This document shows positions 50,352 through 58,989 of a stretch of DNA of 64,000 nt, piece by piece (position 1 is the first letter of the stretch; each line of letters starts with the position of its first letter). Made by a program: the position numbers and the translations under genes. The stretch is from Pandoraea terrae (lineage in GTDB: Bacteria; Pseudomonadota; Gammaproteobacteria; Burkholderiales; Burkholderiaceae). The stretch covers positions 62,001-126,000 of the forward strand of contig NZ_CABPRZ010000002.1 in the NCBI RefSeq assembly GCF_902459695.1, in the 5' to 3' direction. Under the pieces are notes generated by a model. That model did not search any database, was not told where the DNA came from, and saw nothing but the letters and a program-made list of their open reading frames with translations.

Positions 50352-53093
50352 CTACGCCGCCTCCTCCACTCGGGCTTCAGCCAGCAAACGCTTGAGCTCG
50401 GGCACACACGAGCCGCAGTTGCCGCCTGCCTTCAGGCACGCGGTGATCTCGCCGGTGGATTGCAGCCCCTGGGTGCGGATGGCGTCGCAAATGGTGTTGC
50501 GACCCACGCCAAAGCACGAGCACACGGTTGGCCCCACGTCCGCGCCCGCCGTGATCGGCTGGCCGAGGAGCACGGACGCGCGGTCGATGTCTTCGAGGCG
50601 ATCCTGTCCAAACAGGCCAGCCAGCCAGTTGCGCGACGGCAGCTCCGGCCGCGGCGACAGGTAGATACACGCCTCGATCCGGTCGTCGACCACATGCACG
50701 GCGCGATAGACGCGCGCGGTGGCATCTTGGTATTCGAGCCAGTCGGCGTGCGGGTCGTCCACGCCGAGCAGCTTGCGCGCCCAGTCGTGCACCGCGCCAA
50801 GCTGCTGGCGCCCGGCCAGTTCGTAGCGCACGAACTGCTTGCCCTGGATGCGCGTCCACCATGTCGCCTCGTCGGTGTTGAGCGCGTGGCGCGACAGCAC
50901 GAAGCCGTGCCAGGCCACGCCGAACGGTTCGACCATCACCGGCGTGTGCTTGAACTCCGGCTCGCCTGAGACCGGATCGACCACCGGGTTGACCACCGCG
51001 CCCACGCGCGCATCCGACGCAAACTGGCCGTTCCAGTGGATCGGCACGAACACGCTGCCGCGCGCAATGCCGCCGCTCATGCGCACGCGTGCCACCATGC
51101 TGCCCCAGCGCGACGACACGCGCGCCAAGCCGCCCTCGCGCACGCCGGCCAATAGCGCATCCTGCGGGTGCAGGTCGACGAAAGGTTCGGGCACATGGTC
51201 AGCCAGCTTCGGCGCACGGCCGGTGCGCGTCATGGTGTGCCACTGGTCGCGCACGCGGCCGGTGTTGAGAACGAGCGGGTACTCGCCATCCGTCGCATGC
51301 ACAGGCGCGCGGGCTGGCGTCGGTATGAAGCGCGCGCGTTCGCCGGCGTGGGCGAAGCGGCCGTCGCCGAAGAGCCGCGCCTCGGGCGCGCCGCTCACCC
51401 TGATCGGCCATTGCACCGGCGCCATGCCGTCGTAGGCGTTTTGGTCCATACCGATCAGACCGCCCAGGTGGAACGCGCGGCGCACGCCCTGCGCGTCGTT
51501 GGCGAAGACGGAAAGCCGCGCGTGTTCGTCGAATATCTCACGCGGGCGCTTGAAGCCGAAGCCGTCGTAGCCCATGCGGCGGGCCACGTCGGCGATGATG
51601 TCCCAGTCGGCGCGCGCCTCGCCGGGTGCAGGCAGGAAGGCGCGCTGGCGCGAAATGCGGCGCTCGGAGTTGGTGACGGTGCCGTCCTTCTCGCCCCAGC
51701 CAAGCGCGGGCAGCACGACGTCGGCCAGCAGCGTGGTATCGGTCGCCTCGACGATGTCGGAGGCCACCACCAGCTCGCACTTGGCCAGCGCCCGGCGCAC
51801 CTGGTCGGCATCGGGCAGGCTGACCACCGGGTTGGTGCCCATGATCCACACGGCCTTGACACGCCCGGCCTCGATGGCGTGGAACAGGTCCACTGCCTTC
51901 AGGCCCGCCTTCTCGGCCATGCGCGGGGCGTTCCAGAAGGTCTGCACCAGCTCACGGTGCTGCGGCTCGTGCAGTTCCAGGTGTGCGGCCAGCATATTGG
52001 CCAGGCCACCCACCTCGCGCCCGCCCATCGCATTGGGCTGGCCGGTGATGGAAAACGGCCCGGTGCCGGCGCGGCCGATGCGGCCCGTGAGCAGGTGGCA
52101 GTTGATGATGCTGTTGACCTTGTCGGTGCCTGCTGAAGACTGGTTGACGCCCTGCGAGAACGCGGTGATGGTGCGATCGGTATCGGCAAACCAGTGGTAG
52201 AACGTGAGCAGGTCATCCAACTTGACCTTGCAGGCGCGCGCCACGGCTTGCACGTCGTCGCCGTCTGCAACGGCGGCGCGCAGGACGTCGTCCAGGCCCT
52301 CGGTATGCAGGTCGACAAAGTCGCGGTCGACCACCCCGCGCCGCGCGAGGAACGACAGCAGCCCGTTGAACAGCCACACATCGGTACCGGGCTTGACGGA
52401 CAGGTGCAGGTCGGCCAACTCGCAGGTGGCGGTGTGGCGCGGGTCGATCACCACCACCTTGACCTCTGGCCGGACTTCCTTCGCACGCATGATGCGCTGG
52501 AACAGGATCGGATGGCACCACGCGGTATTGGAACCCACCAGCACGATCAGGTCGGCCGCCTCCAGGTCCTCGTAGCAGACCGGCACCAGGTCTTCACCGA
52601 ACGCGCGCTTGTGCCCCGCCACCGCCGACGACATGCACAGCCGTGAATTGGTGTCGATGTTGGCGCTGCCGATAAAACCCTTCATCAGTTTGTTGGCGAC
52701 GTAGTAATCCTCGGTCAGCAATTGGCCCGACACGTAGAACGCCACGGCGTCCGGGCCGTGGGTGTCGATGACGCGGCGAAAGCCCTGCGCGACGGCATCG
52801 AGCGCCGCGTCCCACGACACGCGGCGCAGCGGTTCCGGGGCGGCGCCTACATCGCGCCTGCGCTCACGCGTGGCCGGGTACAGCAAGCGGCCATCCAGGT
52901 TGACGGTTTCGCCCAACGCCGAGCCCTTGACGCACAGCCGCCCCGCATTGGCCGGATGCGCCGGGTCGCCCGCGATGTCGGCACTGCCATCGGGGTGCGG
53001 GGTCGCCAGCACGCCGCAGCCGACGCCACAGTATGGACATGTGGTGCGCACGGCTTCGGTGAGCGGGTGGATGGGGATCGTCGTCATCATCAT
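50352..53093 (-). CDS. nasA: Assimilatory nitrate reductase, catalytic subunit with C-terminal BFD [2Fe-2S] domain
   Basis: 913 residues. The N-terminal 4Fe-4S motif CPYCGVGCGV...CVKG leads into the bis-MGD molybdenum fold (SRLCMSSAVAGHKRAFGED, MGTNPVVSLPDADQVRRAL, CHLLTGRIGRAGTGPFSITGQPNAMGGREVGGL), and the last 70 residues form a BFD-type iron-sulfur domain (CSCFGVGRNTI ... CGSCVPEL). It reduces nitrate to nitrite in the cytoplasm. Last gene of the operon, 31 bases after the FAD reductase that probably feeds it electrons. Confidence 0.93.
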   Translation of the reverse strand: MMMTTIPIHPLTEAVRTTCPYCGVGCGVLATPHPDGSADIAGDPAHPANAGRLCVKGSALGETVNLDGRLLYPATRERRRDVGAAPEPLRRVSWDAALDAVAQGFRRVIDTHGPDAVAFYVSGQLLTEDYYVANKLMKGFIGSANIDTNSRLCMSSAVAGHKRAFGEDLVPVCYEDLEAADLIVLVGSNTAWCHPILFQRIMRAKEVRPEVKVVVIDPRHTATCELADLHLSVKPGTDVWLFNGLLSFLARRGVVDRDFVDLHTEGLDDVLRAAVADGDDVQAVARACKVKLDDLLTFYHWFADTDRTITAFSQGVNQSSAGTDKVNSIINCHLLTGRIGRAGTGPFSITGQPNAMGGREVGGLANMLAAHLELHEPQHRELVQTFWNAPRMAEKAGLKAVDLFHAIEAGRVKAVWIMGTNPVVSLPDADQVRRALAKCELVVASDIVEATDTTLLADVVLPALGWGEKDGTVTNSERRISRQRAFLPAPGEARADWDIIADVARRMGYDGFGFKRPREIFDEHARLSVFANDAQGVRRAFHLGGLIGMDQNAYDGMAPVQWPIRVSGAPEARLFGDGRFAHAGERARFIPTPARAPVHATDGEYPLVLNTGRVRDQWHTMTRTGRAPKLADHVPEPFVDLHPQDALLAGVREGGLARVSSRWGSMVARVRMSGGIARGSVFVPIHWNGQFASDARVGAVVNPVVDPVSGEPEFKHTPVMVEPFGVAWHGFVLSRHALNTDEATWWTRIQGKQFVRYELAGRQQLGAVHDWARKLLGVDDPHADWLEYQDATARVYRAVHVVDDRIEACIYLSPRPELPSRNWLAGLFGQDRLEDIDRASVLLGQPITAGADVGPTVCSCFGVGRNTICDAIRTQGLQSTGEITACLKAGGNCGSCVPELKRLLAEARVEEAA

Positions 53094-53124
53094 GGGTTTG
53101 GGCGTCGTGCGTGGTAGAGCGCGC

Positions 53125-54360
53125 TCAGGCGGCCTCGGCCTCGGCCTCGCACAGGGCGCGGCCGAACAGCAGGCGCTGGCGGATCGGAGTGATGGAGGTC
53201 TCGCGCTGAATCAGGTCGAAATACCACGGGCCGTCAGCCACATCGCCGTAAAGCACCGCGCCGACGACGCGGTCGTCCTTGAGCACCAGGCGCTTGTAGA
53301 CGCCGCGGCGGGGGTCACGCAGCACAATGTCTTCGGTGCCCTCGCCGCCGATGAAATCTCCCGCCGAGTACAGATCCACGCCCGTCACCTTCAGCTTGGT
53401 CGCCGTGGCCTGCTGGACGTAGCGGCGATGGCCGGCGCCGGCCAGGTGTGCGGCACACACGCGGGCCTGGTCCCAGATGGGTGCGACCAGACCGAAGGTG
53501 GCGTTGCGGTGCTGCACACACTCACCGACGGCATAGACGCGCGGATCGTAGGTTTGCAGCGTGTCGTCGACGACGATGGCGCGCTCACAATGCAGGCCGG
53601 CCGAACGCGCCAGCTCGATGTTCGGGCGCACGCCAGCGGTCATGACGACCAGGTCCGCCGGAATCTCGGAACCATCCTTGAAGCGCACGGCGCTCACGCG
53701 ATCGGTGCCAAGAAGCTCGGCGGTGTGCGCGCCGAGGAGGAACCGCAGCCCCTTCGCCTCCAGCGCCCGCTGCAGCAGCGCGGCGGCGGGCTTGTCGAGC
53801 TGGCGTTCCATCAGGCTGTCGGGCAGATGCACCACCGTCACGTCCATATTCTGGCGCATCAGACCGTTGGCAGCTTCCAGCCCCAGCAGGCCGCCGCCGA
53901 TCACCACGGCGTGCCGGTGGTTGCGCGCGGCTTCCTGCATCGTCTCCACGTCCTGGATGTCACGGAAGGCGATCACGCCCGGCAGCATGTGCCCCGGCAC
54001 CGGCAGGATGAACGGGCGCGAGCCGGTGGCGACCAACAGGCGGTCGTAGCTCACCTCCACGCCGTCGCGCGAGCGCACCGTACGGCGCGAGCGGTCAATC
54101 GCGACCACCGGGTCGCCCGCGTGTAGCGTGATGCCGTTCTCGTCGTACCACTCGCGCGTGTTGAGCATGATCTCGTCCACGCGCTTCTCTCCGGCCAGCA
54201 CTGGCGAGAGCAGGATGCGGTTGTAGTTGCCGTGCGGCTCCTCTCCGAACACAGTGATGTCGTACAGGTCGGGCGCCAGTTTGAGCAACTCCTCGACCGT
54301 GCGCATGCCGGCCATGCCGTTGCCGATGACGACGAGCCTGGAGCGTGCGGCGGAGGTCAT
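53125..54360 (-). CDS. NirB-like FAD/NAD(P)H reductase of the nitrate-assimilation operon
   Basis: 411 residues from the ATG at 54360, which overlaps the nirD stop as ATGA. Two Rossmann sites, VVIGNGMAGMRTVEELL (FAD) and AVVIGGGLLGLEAANGL (NAD(P)H), and the GDFIGGEGTEDIV/VYAVGECVQH stretches match the flavin half of NirB without any nitrite-reductase domain. It is likely the NAD(P)H-oxidising partner of the assimilatory nitrate reductase encoded next. Analogous small subunits exist in other nas operons. Confidence 0.88.
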   Translation of the reverse strand: MTSAARSRLVVIGNGMAGMRTVEELLKLAPDLYDITVFGEEPHGNYNRILLSPVLAGEKRVDEIMLNTREWYDENGITLHAGDPVVAIDRSRRTVRSRDGVEVSYDRLLVATGSRPFILPVPGHMLPGVIAFRDIQDVETMQEAARNHRHAVVIGGGLLGLEAANGLMRQNMDVTVVHLPDSLMERQLDKPAAALLQRALEAKGLRFLLGAHTAELLGTDRVSAVRFKDGSEIPADLVVMTAGVRPNIELARSAGLHCERAIVVDDTLQTYDPRVYAVGECVQHRNATFGLVAPIWDQARVCAAHLAGAGHRRYVQQATATKLKVTGVDLYSAGDFIGGEGTEDIVLRDPRRGVYKRLVLKDDRVVGAVLYGDVADGPWYFDLIQRETSITPIRQRLLFGRALCEAEAEAA

Positions 54361-54698
54361 TGCAGTGCCACCCAGACCGTCCCGTCTTCGACCTTGGCCG
54401 CATAGGCCGGAACTGAATTGGCCGGCGCTTCCAGGCAGTCGCCCGTCTCCAGGTCGAAATGCTGCTTGTAGATCGGCGAGGCAACCACGATGCGATCCCC
54501 CAGGTTGCCGACCAGACCGCGCGAGAGCACAGCGGCACCGGAGTTGGGATCGTAGTTGCCGATGGCGTACACACGCTGCGGCGCGCGGCCGGACACGCGG
54601 AACACGGCCACCTGCGCATCGCCCACCAGCGCACACACGCCGGTGTTGGGCAAGATGTCGTCAAGGGAGCAAACGGGGGTCCAGCGGGATGCTTGCAT
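54357..54698 (-). CDS. nirD: Nitrite reductase (NADH) small subunit
   Basis: 113 residues from the ATG at 54698 (AAAGGAGGC ahead). Rieske-like NirD fold: VCSLDDILPNTGVCALVGDAQVAVFR, then YAIGNYDPNSGAAVLSRGLVG and PIYKQHFDLETGDCLE. As usual for NirD the Rieske Cys/His ligands are missing. It partners NirB, 14 bases upstream. Confidence 0.93.
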   Translation of the reverse strand: MQASRWTPVCSLDDILPNTGVCALVGDAQVAVFRVSGRAPQRVYAIGNYDPNSGAAVLSRGLVGNLGDRIVVASPIYKQHFDLETGDCLEAPANSVPAYAAKVEDGTVWVALQ

Positions 54699-54712
54699 GA
54701 TGGCCTCCTTTC

Positions 54713-57268
54713 TCAAGCAGCTTCTGCGACAACGGGAATGCGCACCGGGCGCGTGTTGCGGCGTTCGTCCGGCGTGACCGGGCGAATCTGGCCGCGCTCT
54801 TCGGCAAACACGACATTGGCATCGGCCGCGTCGCTGTTGACGAAATGGCGAAAGCGCTTGCGCACCTCGGGGTCGGTCACGGCGGTCTTCCATTCGTCCT
54901 GGTAGGTGTCGACCAAGTGCTGGATCTCGGCTTCCAGCTCGGCGGCAATGCCCAGCTTGTCGCCCACGATCACGTCCTTCAGGTAGTCCAGGCCGCCTTC
55001 CAGGTTGTCGCGCCACGTGCTGGTGCGCTGCAGGCGGTCGGCGGTGCGAACGTAGAACATCAGGAAGCGATCCACCAGCTTGATGAGCGTGGCCTCGTCC
55101 AGGTCGGCGGCCAGCAGTTCGGCGTGACGGGGCTTCATGCCGCCATTGCCGCACACGTACAGGTTCCAGCCCTTCTCGGTGGCGATGATGCCGACGTCCT
55201 TGCCCTGTGCCTCGGCGCATTCGCGCGTGCAGCCGGACACGCCGAACTTCAGCTTGTGCGGCGAGCGCAGGCCCTTGTAACGGTTCTCCAGCTTGATGGC
55301 GAAGCCGACCGAATCGCCCACGCCGAAGCGGCACCACGTCGAGCCCACGCACGACTTCACCGTGCGCAGCGACTTGCCATAGGCATGGCCTGACTCGAAG
55401 CCGGCCGCGATCAGCGCTTCCCAGATCTGCGGCAGCTGCTCGAGCCGCGCACCGAACAAGTCCACGCGCTGGCCGCCCGTGATCTTGGTGTACAGGCCGT
55501 ACTGCTTGGCCACCTGGCCGACAGCGATCAGGCCTTCCGGCGTTACCTCGCCGCCCGGCATGCGCGGCACGACCGAATACGTGCCGTCGCGCTGGATGTT
55601 GGCGAGGAAGTAATCGTTGGAATCCTGCAGGCCGGCGTGCTCCTTCTTGAGCACGAAGTCGTTCCAGCACGAAGCGAGGATGCTCGCCACGGCCGGCTTG
55701 CAAATGTCGCAGCCCATGCCGTGGCCGTGGGCTTCCAACAGCGCTTCAAAGGTCTGGAAGCGGCCCACGCGCACCAAGTGATACAACTCCTGGCGCGAAT
55801 ACGGAAAGTGCTCGCAGATGTGATTGTTGACGGCCAGGCCCTGCTTCTTCATCTCGGCCTTCATCACCTGCGTCATCAGCGGCACGCAGCCGCCGCAGGA
55901 GGTGCCGGCCCGGGTGGCATCCTTGAGCGCGCCTACGGTGGTGGCGCCGGCGCACACCGCCTGGCACAGCGCGCCCTTGGAGACGTCGTTGCACGAGCAG
56001 ATCTGCGCCGCGTCGGGCAGCGCATCCACCCCCAGCGCCGGGCGCGCGTTGCCGTCGGCTTGCGGCAGGATCAGGAATTCGGGCGCCTCAGGCAGCTCAA
56101 TGCGGTTGAGCATCATCTGCAGCAGCGTGCCATATTCCGACGCATCGCCCACCAGCACGCCGCCCAGCAGGTACTTGCCGTCTTCCGAGACCACCAGCTT
56201 CTTGTAGATCTGCTTGCGCTCGTCGGTGAACTGCACGCTGCGGCTACCGGGCGTGGCGGCTTGCGCGTCGCCCAGGCTGGCGACGTCCACGCCCATCAGC
56301 TTGAGCTTGGTGCTCATGTCGGCGCCGTTGAAGGCGGCATCTTCTTCCGCCGCCAGGATCTGCTTGGCAGTGATGCGCGCCATTTCATAACCGGGTGCGA
56401 CCAGGCCGAAGACCTTGCCGCCCCACAGCGCGCACTCACCAATGGCGTAGACATTCGGGTCGGAGGTGCGGCACTCGGAGTCGATCACGATGCCGCCACG
56501 CTCGCCCACCGCCAGGCCGCATTGGCGCGCCAGCTCGTCGCGCGGGCGGATGCCGGCGGAAAAGACGATCATGTCGGCATCCAGGTGCGTACCATCGGCA
56601 AACTGCATGCGGTGGCTACCGGATTCGCCGTCAACGATCTCGACGGTATTCTTTTGCGTGTGCACGGTGACGCCCAGGTCTTCGATCTTGCGGCGCAGCA
56701 TGCGGCCGCCGCCATCGTCGACCTGCATGGCCATCAGGCGGCCGGAAAACTCGACGACGTGGGTCTGCAGGTTCATGTCGCGCAGGGCTTTGGCGCATTC
56801 CAGGCCCAGCAGGCCGCCGCCGACGACCACGCCGGTCTTGGCGCGCTGGCCGCATTCGAGCATGGCTTCGAGGTCTTCGATGGTGCGGTAGACGAAGCAG
56901 TCCGCGCGGTCGTTGCCCGGGATCGCAGGCACGAACGGCGACGAGCCGGTGGCCACGACCAACTTGTCGTAGGGAAGCACCTCGCCGGTGGAGGCAGTCA
57001 CCCGCTTGGCGGCCAGGTCGACGGAGACGGCGCGGGCGTTGAGTTTGAGCACCACATCGGTGCGCTCGAAGAAGCCCGGGGCGACCAGCGACAGGTCTTC
57101 CGCGGTCTTGCCGCTAAAGAATTCCGACAGGTGCACACGGTCGTAGGCGGGACGCGGCTCCTCGCACAGCACGGTCACTTGCAGGTGGTGGCCAGGGGCG
57201 CGCAGCAGGCTTTCCAGGAACTTGTGGCCCACCATGCCGTGGCCGATGACGACGATCTTCATGGTCAT
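54713..57268 (-). CDS. nirB: Nitrite reductase (NADH) large subunit
   Basis: 851 residues from the ATG at 57268 (AAGGAGTATG ahead). N-terminal FAD and NADH sites (VVIGHGMVGHKFLESLL, GVVVGGGLLGLECAKAL), a BFD-like [2Fe-2S] region (CSCNDVSKGAL ... CGGCVPLM), then the ferredoxin-like and 4Fe-4S/sirohaem nitrite-reductase domains (GQRVDLFGARLEQLPQIWE, CVGSTWCRFGVGDS, CTRECAEAQGKDVG, CGNGGMKP). It reduces nitrite to ammonium in six-electron steps. 13 bases after the transporter gene. Confidence 0.95.
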   Translation of the reverse strand: MTMKIVVIGHGMVGHKFLESLLRAPGHHLQVTVLCEEPRPAYDRVHLSEFFSGKTAEDLSLVAPGFFERTDVVLKLNARAVSVDLAAKRVTASTGEVLPYDKLVVATGSSPFVPAIPGNDRADCFVYRTIEDLEAMLECGQRAKTGVVVGGGLLGLECAKALRDMNLQTHVVEFSGRLMAMQVDDGGGRMLRRKIEDLGVTVHTQKNTVEIVDGESGSHRMQFADGTHLDADMIVFSAGIRPRDELARQCGLAVGERGGIVIDSECRTSDPNVYAIGECALWGGKVFGLVAPGYEMARITAKQILAAEEDAAFNGADMSTKLKLMGVDVASLGDAQAATPGSRSVQFTDERKQIYKKLVVSEDGKYLLGGVLVGDASEYGTLLQMMLNRIELPEAPEFLILPQADGNARPALGVDALPDAAQICSCNDVSKGALCQAVCAGATTVGALKDATRAGTSCGGCVPLMTQVMKAEMKKQGLAVNNHICEHFPYSRQELYHLVRVGRFQTFEALLEAHGHGMGCDICKPAVASILASCWNDFVLKKEHAGLQDSNDYFLANIQRDGTYSVVPRMPGGEVTPEGLIAVGQVAKQYGLYTKITGGQRVDLFGARLEQLPQIWEALIAAGFESGHAYGKSLRTVKSCVGSTWCRFGVGDSVGFAIKLENRYKGLRSPHKLKFGVSGCTRECAEAQGKDVGIIATEKGWNLYVCGNGGMKPRHAELLAADLDEATLIKLVDRFLMFYVRTADRLQRTSTWRDNLEGGLDYLKDVIVGDKLGIAAELEAEIQHLVDTYQDEWKTAVTDPEVRKRFRHFVNSDAADANVVFAEERGQIRPVTPDERRNTRPVRIPVVAEAA

Positions 57269-57281
57269 GGCAGCATACTCC

Positions 57282-58607
57282 TTAGACGTTGGCGGCGTTG
57301 GCCGCCAGGGTGTTGTCATACAGCGCTTGCTCGCGCGCCTTGTGTTCCGCCGAGAAGCGCACCGCGACCGCGCAGAGGGCCGACACCCCCACCAGCACGC
57401 CCAGCACCGACAGCGTCTGCTGCGCGTCGCCCAGCCCCTTCATCAGGAAGCCGGCGGCCACCGCGCCCACGTTGCCGCCCGCGCCAATGATGCCGGCCAC
57501 GCCGCCCAGCGCGCGGCGGTCGATGAAGGGCACCAGGGCATAGGTGGAACCGCAGGCCATGTGGGTGAACAGGCCGAAGCCGAGCATCGCCAGCACGGCC
57601 TGCGTCACGCTTCCGGCGTGCGCGAAGGCCAGCAGTCCCAGGCCCTCGCCCAGCATCAGCACGCATAGCAACTGCGTGCGGGCATCCAGGCCGCGACGGC
57701 GCGCCACGCGGTCGGACACAATGCCGCCCAGCGCGCGGGCGAACAGCGCCAGCAGGCCAAAGCTCGCTGCGGCCATGCCTGCAGCCGACAGTGACAGGCC
57801 GAAGTGATCGACGTAATAAGTGGCCGCGATGTTGTGGATGAAGATCTCCACGCCAAAGCATGCGCCGTAGGTTACGAACAGCAGCCACACGCGGTAATTG
57901 GCGGCGGCGGCCGCAAAGCTGCCCCAGCCGCCCTTCTTCGCGCTTTCGACGGTCTTGCCGGCGGCGCGCAGCGCGTCGTAGTTGCCCTCCGGGCAGTCCT
58001 GCGCATAGCGCCAGTAGAGCGCCGCGACGACCAGCATGGCCACGCCCGGCACCACCAGGGCGACGCGCCAGCCCAGGCCCTGTGTCACGCCGAGCATGAC
58101 GATGGCGCTCAGCAGGAGCGGCATGGTGGCCTGCGCCACGCCACCGCCTGCGTTGCCCCACCCCGCGGCCGCGGCGTTGGCGGTGCCTACCACGTTGGGC
58201 GCGAACATGACCGACGTGTGGTACTGCGTGATGACGAAGCTCGCGCCGATTGCGCCGATGGCCAGGCGAAAGAACAGGAAAGCCTCGTAGCTTTGCGCCA
58301 GCGCGACACCCAGCACCGGGATGGCGCCCAGCACCAGCAGGCTGGTATAGGCCTTGCGCGGGCCGAAACGGTCACAAAGCGGGCCGACGATCAGCCGCAC
58401 CAGGATGGTCACCGCCACGGCGGCGATGTTGATGTTGGCGATCTGATCAGGCGTCAGGTGGAACTCGCCCTTGAGCACCGGCATCAGCGGCGCGCAGGCG
58501 AACCACGCATAAAAGCAAACGAAGAACGCCAGCCACGTGAGGTGGAAAGCGCGCATCTGCGGCGTGCGCAGACTGAACAGGTCGATTCGGGTGGCTTTGC
58601 CGCTCAT
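57282..58607 (-). CDS. Nitrate/nitrite MFS transporter (NarK/NasA-like)
   Basis: 441 residues, 12 helices. RAFHLTWLAFFVCFYAWFACAPL in helix 1 carries the substrate-site Arg/Phe pattern of nitrate-nitrite porters; GWGNAGGGVAQATMPLL and GIIGAGGNVGAVAAGFL are the two nitrate-signature Gly-rich helices. It imports nitrate for the reductases encoded behind it. First gene of the nas operon; a sigma-54 promoter and a terminator-containing leader lie upstream. Confidence 0.92.
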   Translation of the reverse strand: MSGKATRIDLFSLRTPQMRAFHLTWLAFFVCFYAWFACAPLMPVLKGEFHLTPDQIANINIAAVAVTILVRLIVGPLCDRFGPRKAYTSLLVLGAIPVLGVALAQSYEAFLFFRLAIGAIGASFVITQYHTSVMFAPNVVGTANAAAAGWGNAGGGVAQATMPLLLSAIVMLGVTQGLGWRVALVVPGVAMLVVAALYWRYAQDCPEGNYDALRAAGKTVESAKKGGWGSFAAAAANYRVWLLFVTYGACFGVEIFIHNIAATYYVDHFGLSLSAAGMAAASFGLLALFARALGGIVSDRVARRRGLDARTQLLCVLMLGEGLGLLAFAHAGSVTQAVLAMLGFGLFTHMACGSTYALVPFIDRRALGGVAGIIGAGGNVGAVAAGFLMKGLGDAQQTLSVLGVLVGVSALCAVAVRFSAEHKAREQALYDNTLAANAANV

Positions 58608-58623
58608 GTCGAATCCGCTTCAA

Positions 58624-58652
58624 GAAAAAGAAAAAGCGCCCGAAAACCGGGC
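58624..58652 (-). terminator. Intrinsic terminator in the nas leader (attenuator)
   Basis: On the minus strand a GCCCG/CGGGC stem with a five-base loop is followed by GC and a T-rich run (TTTTTCTTTTTC). It lies between the sigma-54 promoter and the transporter start. The left arm is shared with an alternative stem-loop (58645-58665), the arrangement expected for antitermination. Confidence 0.72.
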
Positions 58653-58686
58653 ACTAGGCCGGGTTCTGGGACGCCGTTGTCCAAAT

Positions 58687-58703
58687 GCCCCGAGCAACGG
58701 GGC
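58687..58703 (-). other. Leader stem-loop upstream of the attenuator
   Basis: GCCCCG and CGGGGC form a perfect 6-bp stem around a five-base loop, about 40 bases after the predicted transcription start. It may be part of a two-hairpin ANTAR-type target; the loop is not the canonical hexaloop. Confidence 0.5.
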
Positions 58704-58750
58704 CGTTATTACTATGAGTGCGAGGTCGTCGTTGGCCTGCGAGTAGGATT

Positions 58751-58768
58751 AAGCAACATGCGTGCCAG
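58751..58768 (-). promoter_or_regulatory. Sigma-54 (-24/-12) promoter of the nas operon
   Basis: Read on the minus strand: CTGGCACGCATGTTGCTT, with the invariant GG and GC elements at correct spacing (TGGCAC-N5-TTGC). Transcription should start near 58741, leaving a leader of about 134 bases. Confidence 0.85.
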
Positions 58769-58843
58769 AAGCGTCCGGCCGTTGATCTGACTGGGTTGGC
58801 GGCTTTCCGAGCACAAAGGGTGAGGTACGGATGGACTGCACGT

Positions 58844-58860
58844 TGCACGCGTTAGGTGCG
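58844..58860. promoter_or_regulatory. NtrC-type enhancer site
   Basis: TGCAC-N7-GTGCG, one base off the NtrC consensus TGCAC-N7-GTGCA, about 110 bases upstream of the predicted start. The rest of the 58608-58989 gap shows no gene. Confidence 0.6.
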
Positions 58861-58989
58861 GACGTGTCCGATGATGGTGCGGCACAGCATCACGGCGGAC
58901 TGCCTATGCGGTGACAAGTCGAAACGGTACTTTTCTCGGGTCGTCGAACTCGCGACGAGGCCGATGGCATGCGCCAAGCCTCAAGCCGG

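Noticed and set aside
55637-57490. Plus-strand frame of 617 codons over nirB
   Set aside because: Antisense shadow of nirB; His/Gln/Ala-rich with no family features.
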